Source of the DNA: TOLSYN sp963849065
GTDB taxonomy: Bacteria; Acidobacteriota; Terriglobia; Terriglobales; Acidobacteriaceae
Direction: 5' to 3'
Length of the DNA stretch: 64,000 nt
NCBI GenBank assembly: GCA_963849065.1
Contig: CAWKFM010000005.1
Location: forward strand, 1,426,001-1,490,000
Part shown: positions 42,487-49,729 of the stretch, piece after piece
Position numbering within the stretch: the first letter of the stretch is position 1
Layout: every line of letters starts with the position of its first letter
The notes under the pieces: model-generated
Seen by the model: the letters and a program-made list of their open reading frames with translations, nothing else
Told to the model about the DNA's origin: nothing
Databases searched by the model: none
Translations under genes and position numbers: made by a program

Positions 42487-43866
42487 CTACTCAGAGATAA
42501 CACTGTACGCCGATTGCGCGTCCTGTGTTTGGATTGACTCCGCCAGCTCTCCCACCAAACTGTTGGGATGCGAGCGCACCACGCGAACCGGCACATATGA
42601 GCCCACCGCCGGCGGCGCAATTCCATCGGGAACCGTGAAGTTCAGCGGCTTATTCTGCGACGTGCGCCCGGTTATCTGGCCGCGCGCCGGCTGATAGCCC
42701 TCGACCATCGCCTCCATCACCTGCCCCACGTGACGGGCATAGTTGGCGCGCTGAATCTCGCGCTGCCGCTCGTTCAGAATCGCCAGCCGCGCCGTCTTCT
42801 CCTCTTCACTGATCGCATTTTCCATCGCGATCGCCGGAGTGTTGGGACGCGGCGAATACTTGAAGCTGAAAACTCCGTCGAACTGCACTTCCTCCAACAG
42901 GCTCAGCGTCTGCTCAAACTCCGCCTCGGTTTCGCCAGGGAAGCCGACGATGATGTCCGTGGTCATAGAGATCGTCCGGTTGTGTGCCGCGCGAATCCAT
43001 GCGACGCGTTCCAGGTACTGCTCGCGCGTGTACTCGCGCTGCATGGCACCGAGTACTCGCGACGAGCCGCTCTGCACCGGAAGATGCACGTGGTCGCAGA
43101 GCGTGGGTACGGAGTCGATGGCCTCCACAATGTCGCGGCTGAAGTGGCGCGGATGCGAGGTGGTAAAGCGCACCCGCCGGATGCCTGGCACCTGTCCCAC
43201 CTCGGCCAGCAATGCGGCGAAGCTGCGGCGGCCCAGAGGATCGAAATAGGAATTCACATTCTGCCCGAGCAGCTGAATCTCCGTGAGGCCGCTATCGACA
43301 ATGCGCCGCGCCTCTTCCAGCACCGACTCCGAGGTGCGGCTGCGCTCGCGTCCCCGCGTGTAAGGCACCACGCAATAAGCGCAGAATTTGTCGCAGCCCT
43401 CGATGATCGTGATGTATCCGCGATGCGGATTGGTGCGAGCGGTGAATTCGGTCTCGAAGGTCTCTTCCGTATTGCGGTCGTCCAATCCGGTAGCCCGCTC
43501 GCCGCGCTCAACCTGCACCAGCATCTGCGGCAGGTTGCGATAGCTGGATGAGCCTGCCACCAGTGAAACATGAGGCGCACGCTCGAAGATGTGCTCGCCC
43601 TCCTGCTGCGCCACGCAGCCGATGACGGCGAACTTTTTTCCCAGCTTCTGCAGCCGCTTGAACTCCGCCAGGCGATGAAAGACCTTCTGCTCGGCTTTGT
43701 CGCGAATCGAACAGGTGTTGTAGAAGATGAGGTCGGCGTCCTCGGCGGAGTCAACCTGCCGGTAGCCCTGCGATACCAGCGATCCGGCGACCTTCTCCGA
43801 GTCGTGGAAGTTCATCTGGCATCCGAAGGTCTCAATAAAGAATGTTTTTTGCGGCTCCAAGCTCAC
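42487..43866 (-). CDS. miaB: tRNA-2-methylthio-N6-dimethylallyladenosine synthase
   Basis: Adds the methylthio group at A37 of tRNAs reading UNN codons. The 459-residue protein has the N-terminal UPF0004 domain with cysteines C16, C52 and C84 (second 4Fe-4S cluster). The radical-SAM motif CDKFCAYC gives C158, C162 and C165. The C-terminal TRAM domain is at about 380-445 (MEAMVEGYQPARGQITGRTSQNKPLNF). EGCDKFC and PYTRGRERSR are characteristic of MiaB. It leads into the DUF151 gene 17 bases on. Confidence 0.95.
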   Translation of the reverse strand: MSLEPQKTFFIETFGCQMNFHDSEKVAGSLVSQGYRQVDSAEDADLIFYNTCSIRDKAEQKVFHRLAEFKRLQKLGKKFAVIGCVAQQEGEHIFERAPHVSLVAGSSSYRNLPQMLVQVERGERATGLDDRNTEETFETEFTARTNPHRGYITIIEGCDKFCAYCVVPYTRGRERSRTSESVLEEARRIVDSGLTEIQLLGQNVNSYFDPLGRRSFAALLAEVGQVPGIRRVRFTTSHPRHFSRDIVEAIDSVPTLCDHVHLPVQSGSSRVLGAMQREYTREQYLERVAWIRAAHNRTISMTTDIIVGFPGETEAEFEQTLSLLEEVQFDGVFSFKYSPRPNTPAIAMENAISEEEKTARLAILNERQREIQRANYARHVGQVMEAMVEGYQPARGQITGRTSQNKPLNFTVPDGIAPPAVGSYVPVRVVRSHPNSLVGELAESIQTQDAQSAYSVISE

Positions 43867-44054
43867 TACCTGATTCCTTGCAGGACTGCAGCGTCATCCC
43901 ACGCGAGCCCTCTACGCCGGAACCAACCCCGTCGCAGCGGAGAGCGGCTCATCGGCTCCCGCGCTCGCTCTTTCCGTCATTATCGCAGATTCCCGCCATG
44001 GGAGGAGGGATGCAAAGTTCTTCGGCGTGGTTGTGATTGAGCGATGCACGGGAG

Positions 44055-44083
44055 TTGACGAAAGCACTGTAAGCACTTATGAT
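44055..44083 (+). promoter_or_regulatory. Sigma-70-type promoter for tRNA-Gln
   Basis: TTGACG (44055-44060), a 17-base spacer, and TATGAT (44078-44083) give a near-consensus promoter. The predicted start, near 44090, is about 30 bases before the tRNA. This is the clearest promoter in the window. Confidence 0.75.
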
Positions 44084-44120
44084 CAAACCGTTGCGCTCAT
44101 CGCAATTGCAGCTATCGCAC

Positions 44121-44194
44121 TGCCCCCTCGTTCAACGGTAGGACACCTGCCTCTGGAGCAGGGTATCGGGGTTCGAATCCCTGGGGGGCAGCCA
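44121..44194 (+). tRNA. tRNA-Gln (anticodon CTG)
   Basis: A 74-base cloverleaf. The acceptor stem TGCCCCC pairs with GGGGGCA, with the U1-A72 pair usual for bacterial tRNA-Gln, discriminator G, CCA encoded. The anticodon stem is CCTGC / GCAGG with loop CTCTGGA (anticodon CTG), and the T-arm contains GTTCGAATC. A promoter lies just upstream and a strong terminator about 75 bases downstream. Confidence 0.95.
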
Positions 44195-44268
44195 AGCGCA
44201 TTCCTTCCCGCAATTTCCTTCTGAGCACCAGCCGCCGCGATTGAATCATGCCGCCGATTTCTGAAAGC

Positions 44269-44303
44269 AAACGGCCAGCCGAAGAATCTTCGGCTGGCCG
44301 TTT
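44269..44303. terminator. Strong bidirectional hairpin between tRNA-Gln and nuoB
   Basis: A perfect 16-bp stem (left arm from AAACGGCCAGCCGAAG, right arm CTTCGGCTGGCCGTTT) with a 3-base loop. A and T runs flank it. It can terminate the tRNA-Gln transcript and the convergent nuoB, whose stop is 33 bases away. Confidence 0.85.
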
Positions 44304-44336
44304 CAACACGCAATCGGATATCTCGGGAACGTTACC

Positions 44337-44915
44337 CTATTCTCCGATGTTGAGAGCGCGCTTGAAGGAGCCCTGCTCGTTCTTAATCTTCTCCTGCAAC
44401 TGCATGATGGCGTAGATGAGTTGCTCGGGACGCGGCGGGCATCCGGGCACGTACACATCGACGGGAATCCACTGGTTTACGCCCTGCACGATGGCATAGT
44501 TGTTGAAGATGCCTCCGGAGGTCGCGCAGGCTCCCATGGAGATGACCCATTTGGGCTCGGGCATCTGCATGTAGAGCTGCCGGATGACCGGAGCCATCTT
44601 CTGCGAAACGCGGCCGGCGATAATCATCAGATCGCTCTGGCGCGGCGACGGGCGGAAAACCTCGGCGCCGAAGCGGGCAATATCAAAGCGCGAGGCGCCC
44701 ATGGCCATCATCTCAATGGCGCAGCAGGCCAGGCCGAACGTCATGGGCCAGATGGAGCTCTTGCGCACCCAGTTCACCGCTGAGTCGAGCGTGGTAAGGA
44801 CGAGGCCTTCGGTTTCGTGGCTGCCGCCGTAGGTGACCCGCGCCAGCCGCGCAGGCGCCTGCGGATCGCCCTCATTGACCTGGAAGCCGCCCGTTGTAAT
44901 GATCTTATTTTCCAT
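44337..44915 (-). CDS. nuoB: NADH-quinone oxidoreductase subunit B (isolated gene)
   Basis: The 192-residue subunit that carries the terminal N2 4Fe-4S cluster of complex I. Cluster ligands are C64 and C65 (GLACCAIEMM), C130 (GACATSGG) and C159 (PGCPPRPE). The rest matches NuoB (RFGAEVFRPSPRQSDLMIIAG). A TATAAT at 44936-44941 could be the -10 box, so transcription would start near 44929 and the ATG at 44915 is preferred over one at 44936 that lies inside that box. No other nuo genes are near, so this copy is separate from any nuo operon. Confidence 0.93.
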   Translation of the reverse strand: MENKIITTGGFQVNEGDPQAPARLARVTYGGSHETEGLVLTTLDSAVNWVRKSSIWPMTFGLACCAIEMMAMGASRFDIARFGAEVFRPSPRQSDLMIIAGRVSQKMAPVIRQLYMQMPEPKWVISMGACATSGGIFNNYAIVQGVNQWIPVDVYVPGCPPRPEQLIYAIMQLQEKIKNEQGSFKRALNIGE

Positions 44916-44935
44916 ATGCCCCCACTGGTCGGACA

Positions 44936-44941
44936 TTATAC
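44936..44941 (-). promoter_or_regulatory. Candidate -10 element for nuoB
   Basis: TATAAT on the minus strand. Seventeen bases upstream of it is TGGAAT, a weak -35 (3 of 6). The predicted start site lies before the ATG at 44915. Confidence 0.4.
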
Positions 44942-45063
44942 CGCCTACCGCATACGGATTCCACCCCCCGCGGGGATACCGAGCGCCAGCGCCGGCAGCG
45001 AAGCGTTATCCGACCGGAGCATGCATACTGGCAAGGACCCGCGGCTCCTGCTACCTTAAGCGT

Positions 45064-45645
45064 ATGCACAGCCCCGGTGTTTGCGGAGTAATCCTGGCGG
45101 CCGGCTCGCAGGTGGGAGCCGGGACGCCGCCGTCTAAAAGCAAAGCTGAAGCCATGAGCGATTTGATCGGCGCGCTGAACAGCGATACCGACATGGTGCT
45201 GGTTGCGCTGGGCGCCGACGCCGAATCGCTGGCTCCGGCGGTGTGGGCGCGCGCCGCCTACGTGGTGCCGCTTCCGGCAGATTCCAGCGACGCGGACGCG
45301 CTGCGGATTGCTCTGCAAGAGGTGTTGAATCACGGGAGGGATGCGGCGCTGATCGCTTCACCCGGCGGCCAGGCGCTCAGCGCGGGGACCGTTCACCGCA
45401 TGGTAGCCGCCTACTGCGCTGCCGGCGATGAGATCTGGGCCGTGGTGCCAGAGGCGGAGATTCACCAGGGACATCCTGTGCTATTGGGTCGCCGGATGAT
45501 TGAATTATTTTTGCGCGGGCAGAAATGGAGCGCGGCCGATGAGATTCTCTCCGCCAACCTGGAGCATGTGCGGTCGCTGACGGCCACCGACGCCGCATCC
45601 TCGACGGTTGCCTCCGCCGCAGCATGGAAGGCGCCGTGGGATTAG
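45064..45645 (+). CDS. MobA-like NTP transferase domain protein, divergent
   Basis: A 193-residue protein resembling MobA/MocA-type nucleotidyltransferases. It starts CGVILAAGSQVGAG, where the family has LAAGxSxRMG followed by PK; the Arg is replaced by Gly and the Lys is displaced (TPPSKSK). Later segments IASPGGQALS and HQGHPVLLGRRMIELFL resemble the MocA group (HPVLFGR). Nucleotide binding may be weakened or lost. The true substrate is unknown. It precedes the HAD-IB phosphatase and Nudix genes on the same strand. Confidence 0.6.
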   Translation: MHSPGVCGVILAAGSQVGAGTPPSKSKAEAMSDLIGALNSDTDMVLVALGADAESLAPAVWARAAYVVPLPADSSDADALRIALQEVLNHGRDAALIASPGGQALSAGTVHRMVAAYCAAGDEIWAVVPEAEIHQGHPVLLGRRMIELFLRGQKWSAADEILSANLEHVRSLTATDAASSTVASAAAWKAPWD

Positions 45646-45672
45646 TCCCATAATTTTTTGCACACAGGAGCC

Positions 45673-46398
45673 ATGGTTTTGACTCATCCCTCTCTCAGTC
45701 TTAATGCGGTTCAGTTTTTACAGCAGGTGCTAGCCAGCCGTCCGGCGATTGCCGTATTTGATTGCGACGGCACGCTATGGTCGGGCGACGCGGGCGCCGA
45801 TTTTTTTTACTGGGAAATGGAGCAGGGATTCATTGCGCCTGAGATCATTTCTGCCATCAAGCATCGCTACAGCGAATACCTGGCCGGACGCGTGGATGAG
45901 CTCGCCATCTGCGGAGAGATGATTCAGATTAACAAGGGAGTGGAGGACGCGCGGCTGCGTAAAGCGGCGCACGACGAGTTCTTCCCCAAGATAGTCGCAC
46001 CGCGGATCTTCGCGGAGATGCTGGAGCTGTTGCAGCAGCTGGCGCAGCAGGGCTGCGAGTTGTGGGCCGTCTCCAGCACCAACAACTGGGTGGTGGAAGC
46101 CGGAGCTGCGGTCTTCGGCATTCCTCCCGAACGCGTGCTGGCGGCCACGCTGGCCGTGGAAGACGGCCTAGTGACCGACCGGCTGCTGCGCGTGCCCACC
46201 GACGAACTGAAGCAGACAGCGATCGAAGAGGTCATTGCGCGTCCTGTGGATGCGGTCTTCGGCAATTCGATGCATGACTTCGCCATGCTGGAACGAGGCC
46301 GCGCAGCCTACGCAATCCATCCCAATAGCGAGTTGGAGACGCGGGCTACGGAACTGGGCTGGACCGTCTATTGGCCGGAGAGCGCGAAGCGCGGCTGA
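45673..46398 (+). CDS. HAD-IB family phosphatase (SerB-like)
   Basis: A 241-residue hydrolase. Motif I is VFDCDGTLW with D30 and D32. Motif II is WAVSSTNNW, and the motif III/IV region is VFGNSMHDFAML, in which the usual GDS-x3-D is GNSMHD. The cap helices lie at about 50-115 (EIISAIKHRYSEYLAG). HAD-IB members include phosphoserine phosphatase and phosphocholine-type phosphatases, but I cannot pick the substrate. AGGAG is only 2 bases from the ATG at 45673; a TTG at 45679 would have better spacing. Confidence 0.82.
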   Translation: MVLTHPSLSLNAVQFLQQVLASRPAIAVFDCDGTLWSGDAGADFFYWEMEQGFIAPEIISAIKHRYSEYLAGRVDELAICGEMIQINKGVEDARLRKAAHDEFFPKIVAPRIFAEMLELLQQLAQQGCELWAVSSTNNWVVEAGAAVFGIPPERVLAATLAVEDGLVTDRLLRVPTDELKQTAIEEVIARPVDAVFGNSMHDFAMLERGRAAYAIHPNSELETRATELGWTVYWPESAKRG

Positions 46399-46471
46399 GC
46401 CGCGGTTTGAACTCATCGCGTTCTCGACGAACCAATCTTGACAGCACAGTATCGACACACATGGAGCAGGC

Positions 46472-46882
46472 TTGACGGAGACGCTTCGGCGAAAGCAGGT
46501 GGTGGCGGCAATCCTGGTGCGCGGAGATCGCGTGCTCATCTGCCAGCGCACCGAGCAGCAGGCCTTCGCACTGCAATGGGAGTTTCCCGGCGGAAAAGTC
46601 GAGTCCGGCGAAGAGCTGGCTGCGGCGCTGGCCCGCGAGCTGGACGAGGAGTTGGGAATCCGCGCTGTGATTGGGCCGGAGATTGCGATCATCGAGCATC
46701 AGTACGCGGAGGGACTGGCCGTGGAGCTGCACTTCTTCGTGGTAACGGAGTTTGCCGGCGAGATCGAGAACCGAATCTTCCGTCAGGTGCGCTGGGAAGC
46801 CCGCGCGGTGTTGGATGCGGAGAGCTTTCTGGAGGCCGACCGCGGCGTGGTGCGGCAGTTGCGAAGCGGAGGGCTGGGATAA
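46472..46882 (+). CDS. mutT: Nudix hydrolase (8-oxo-dGTP diphosphatase, MutT-like)
   Basis: A 136-residue enzyme with an intact Nudix box: GGKVESGEELAAALARELDEELGI (about 40-63), matching Gx5Ex7REUxEExGU. The preceding VLICQRTEQQAFALQWEFPGGK is characteristic of MutT, which removes 8-oxo-dGTP. The start is a TTG with GGAG 5 bases upstream. The symbol is given because of close MutT features, though other Nudix substrates are possible. It follows the HAD-IB gene by 73 bases. Confidence 0.82.
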   Translation: MTETLRRKQVVAAILVRGDRVLICQRTEQQAFALQWEFPGGKVESGEELAAALARELDEELGIRAVIGPEIAIIEHQYAEGLAVELHFFVVTEFAGEIENRIFRQVRWEARAVLDAESFLEADRGVVRQLRSGGLG

Positions 46883-47274
46883 AACTCAGTTTTGCTCGCG
46901 GTGAACAGCGGCACGCTCGGGTGGGTAAGGATTGGCAGAATGGTGAATCGTTGGAATTCCGCTTGTTATTGAATGGTACATCGTTGCGCGAAAGTGCAAA
47001 CCATTGGCTCTCCGGGAAACTTTCGGCTTAACAACCATTGTCATTCCAGGCAATCGTCTGCGCATCCATAGTGGTCATCCGACTTCACAACTTTTGCGGT
47101 GGATGAGTCCTAGAGTTCCACTGAAGGTGTAGCCACTGACTGAAATGCCTCTTGGGCCGGGTGGCCTACCTCAACGGCGCAGGGATTCCTCGCTACGCTT
47201 CAGAATGTCAACTTAGGGGCGACAACAAGTGCAAGGCAGAAGCTACCCCGAGGTACATCAACTCGGAAAGTGCT
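46883..47274. other. Gene-free gap between mutT and the Nramp-like gene
   Basis: About 390 bases without a convincing open frame; the short frames present are below 30 codons in either orientation. The segment CAGGGATTCCTCGCTACGCT at about 47178-47197 resembles short dispersed intergenic sequences I associate with acidobacterial genomes (an inference, not checked). No strong hairpin is seen. It holds the 3' ends of the two convergent units. Confidence 0.4.
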
Positions 47275-48525
47275 TTAGCTTGCGCTGCTGCCGAAGAGCA
47301 TCATCAAGGTCAGCACGATCATGATGATGGTAGTTGCCCAGGCGACGAGGTTGAAGAAGCGCGAGTTGACGTGGCGGCCCATCAGTTCGCGTTTGTTGAT
47401 GAGCAGCAGCATGGCGACCAGCACAAAGGGCAACACCGCGCCGTTGACCACCTGGGAGAGAATCGTGATCTTCACCAGCGGCAGGTTAGGCCAGAGGATG
47501 ACGGCGGCTCCGGCAACGATGAGACCGGTGTAGAGCCAGTAGAAGAACGGCGCTTCGCTGAACTTTTTGTCGAGGCCGCTCTCCACGCCGAGGCCTTCGC
47601 AGACGGCGTATGCCGTCGAGATGGGCAGGATCGAGGCGGCGAAGAGCGAGGCGTTGAACAGTCCGACAGAGAACAGGATGTAGGCGAACTTGCCGGCCAG
47701 AGGACGCAGCGACTGCGCCGCCTGCGCGCCGTCTTTGAGATCATGCTGGCCGTGCACGAACAGGGTTGCGGCGCAGGCGACCACGATGAACCAGGCGACC
47801 ACGTCGGTGAAGATGCAGCCCACGATCACATCCAGGCGCGAGGCGCCGTACTGCTTCTCGGTGATTCCCTTCTCTACCACGGAGGATTGCAAATAGAACT
47901 GCATCCACGGAGCGATGGTGGTTCCGATGACGCCGATGACCATGTATAGGTAACTGGTGCTGCGGAACAGATGCCGGTCGGGCGGCACGAGGGTCGCTAT
48001 TCCGGCAGCCTTCCAATCGGGATGGGCGAGGCATCCGGCAACGATGTAGGCCAGGTAGATGCATGAGGCAACGAGAAAAACTTTTTCTACCGAATGGTAG
48101 CTGCCCTTGACGACCATGATCCAGACGAGCGCGGCGCAGAACGGAACGCTGACCCAGATGGGGATTCCGAAGAGCGCGAGGCTGCCGGCGATGCCGGCAA
48201 ATTCGGCGCAGACGTTGCCGAAGTTGGTGAGCACCAGGCCGACCATGAGCAGAAAGGTGATGCGGAAGCCGAACTCTTCGCGGATGAGGTCGCTGAGCCC
48301 CTTGCCGGTGACGGCTCCCATGCGAGAGCACATCTCCTGCACCACGATGAGGGCCAGGGTCATGGGGATCATGGTCCACAGCAAGCCGTAGCCGAACTGG
48401 GCGCCCGCCTGGGAGTAAGTCCAGATGCCGCCGGCGTCGTTATCGACGTTGGCGGTGATGAAGCCCGGCCCAACCACGGCTAGGAACATCATCAATCGGA
48501 CTTTCCACAGATTCTTCTTCGTCAT
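47275..48525 (-). CDS. Nramp-like divalent metal transporter with altered metal-site motifs
   Basis: A 416-residue polytopic membrane protein with 11 or so hydrophobic helices, related to Nramp/MntH. It begins AVVGPGFITANVDNDAGG...QAGAQFGYGLLW, which aligns with Nramp helix 1. The canonical metal motif DPGN is DAGG here, and the helix-6 motif MPH is APW (GTTIAPWMQFYLQSS), so the Met that selects manganese or iron is replaced by Ala. This is more like the Nramp-related Mg2+ transporters (NRMT) than MntH; that assignment is an inference. A PRC/MgtE_N/CBS gene lies upstream on the same strand. Confidence 0.85.
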   Translation of the reverse strand: MTKKNLWKVRLMMFLAVVGPGFITANVDNDAGGIWTYSQAGAQFGYGLLWTMIPMTLALIVVQEMCSRMGAVTGKGLSDLIREEFGFRITFLLMVGLVLTNFGNVCAEFAGIAGSLALFGIPIWVSVPFCAALVWIMVVKGSYHSVEKVFLVASCIYLAYIVAGCLAHPDWKAAGIATLVPPDRHLFRSTSYLYMVIGVIGTTIAPWMQFYLQSSVVEKGITEKQYGASRLDVIVGCIFTDVVAWFIVVACAATLFVHGQHDLKDGAQAAQSLRPLAGKFAYILFSVGLFNASLFAASILPISTAYAVCEGLGVESGLDKKFSEAPFFYWLYTGLIVAGAAVILWPNLPLVKITILSQVVNGAVLPFVLVAMLLLINKRELMGRHVNSRFFNLVAWATTIIMIVLTLMMLFGSSAS

Positions 48526-48729
48526 TCAACCTGGCCGGATTGCACTGGAGTTTACATCGTAGTTTTCTATCGCTTGTTTGCAACGGAAGTTCCAGCATAA
48601 ATGGCCAGCACAGGAAGCTCAAGGCAGGACGCTGGAAATTTCTGGGAGCAGCATGGGGATGATGGACCAGCGGGGGCTTTGCCTAATAAGGGCGGCACTC
48701 CGTTTGCTTTTGGGCAAGCTTCTACGAGG

Positions 48730-49185
48730 TCAGTAGCGCAGCGTTCCTACTACGTCGTCGTATCTCTGCAGACCTTGCTTCATCATCTCAATGGTTACTT
48801 CCTCCTTGGGATGATGTTCTCGCGTGATCTCTTTAACCTTTGTGAAAGCGGCCTGCGAAGCCGCAGTGTTGCCTGCGGCATCCTCAATCAGCGCGAGACG
48901 TGCATAGGGTATATACAGAGATTGAGCACCCGGCATTGAGGGGGAAAGCCTTCGCAAGATTCCATCGATACGCATTTCAGAGAGCACTGCCTGACGAGCG
49001 TGGTCAGAATCGGCATAGTGGAACTCAACGGCGGAGAATACAGAAAATTCGTTTTGAGCCGACAAACAACCTGCATCAATCAGGGCAGCAGCACCCTCTC
49101 TGCCTCTGGACACTCCCGAAACCGCGCCGCCTATAAATCCTACGGCGCAGCTTACGATGGCGACTATCTTGGTCAACCGGCTCAT
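48730..49185 (-). CDS. Hypothetical membrane-anchored protein A
   Basis: A 151-residue protein of unknown family. The N-terminal hydrophobic segment (IVAIVSCAVGFIGGAVSG) may be a signal anchor. The remainder is mostly helical with a TPR-like feel (YIPYARLALIEDAAGNTAASQAAFTKVKEITREH). The start overlaps the stop of the upstream gene by four bases (ATGA), so the two are translated together. The base composition of this pair is a little less GC-rich than its neighbours. It lies between the PRC/MgtE_N/CBS gene and the Nramp-like transporter on the same strand, so a role in that module is possible. Confidence 0.6.
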   Translation of the reverse strand: MSRLTKIVAIVSCAVGFIGGAVSGVSRGREGAAALIDAGCLSAQNEFSVFSAVEFHYADSDHARQAVLSEMRIDGILRRLSPSMPGAQSLYIPYARLALIEDAAGNTAASQAAFTKVKEITREHHPKEEVTIEMMKQGLQRYDDVVGTLRY

Positions 49186-49688
49186 TTCACACCTTTCGAA
49201 AGAATCAGTGAATCGAGCGATCGGAACCGTTTGTCCGCAACCTCGTTAAGTACCTCGTCCGATGTATTTGTCCAACCGAGCCCACGAAGCAAGGGGCGCG
49301 CCATCTCTCTTTGTGCGGTAGCGCTGGCGGCATCGTTTATGTTCTGGTAGAGCCACGCAAGCGATGCGTGATCGGCTGCCATGCGCAAGTCAAGCAGAGG
49401 CAGGGCATCCGGAGGAGCTTTGGGACGAAGTTTCTGGAGGTTGGAGAGATCGCCTTGCAAGGATTCCTTTGTGTTCTTAGTCATGATATGGGACAGGGTA
49501 GAGGCCAATAGTGATTCATTGAGAGTTCGGATGTCCCTGCCCTGCTCGGGACCTAGCGAAGCGAACGCTCTGTGGCGCTCGTACAAATAGCCGACCATGG
49601 TGCCTGCAAAGTTGCCCACGTACCAACATGTGAGGGTCAGTCCAACCGCGAGGAAAAAGTGCGTGATGATTGGAAAGCGTTGGAACAT
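49182..49688 (-). CDS. Hypothetical membrane-anchored protein B
   Basis: A 168-residue protein of unknown family with one N-terminal hydrophobic segment (ITHFFLAVGLTLTCWYVGNFAGTMVGYLY). A helical outer domain follows (LNESLLASTLSHIMTK, DLSNLQKLRPKAPPDALPLLDLRMAADHASLAWLYQNIND). Its overall layout, anchor plus ~120-residue helical part, is like protein A, though I see no clear sequence identity. The stop codon overlaps the start of protein A. It begins 41 bases after the MgtE_N/CBS gene. Confidence 0.6.
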   Translation of the reverse strand: MFQRFPIITHFFLAVGLTLTCWYVGNFAGTMVGYLYERHRAFASLGPEQGRDIRTLNESLLASTLSHIMTKNTKESLQGDLSNLQKLRPKAPPDALPLLDLRMAADHASLAWLYQNINDAASATAQREMARPLLRGLGWTNTSDEVLNEVADKRFRSLDSLILSKGVK

Positions 49689-49729
49689 ACGAAGGATTCT
49701 TCCGGAATTTGCTGGCTAGGGCAAGCGGA

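Noticed and set aside
48526..48729. Metal riboswitch (M-box or manganese type) upstream of the Nramp-like gene
   Set aside because: I could not trace the conserved helices or core motifs by eye. A covariance search would be needed to say more.
48601..48939. 112-codon frame on the + strand
   Set aside because: It overlaps the minus-strand membrane-anchored protein A, and its composition looks like non-coding or antisense sequence.
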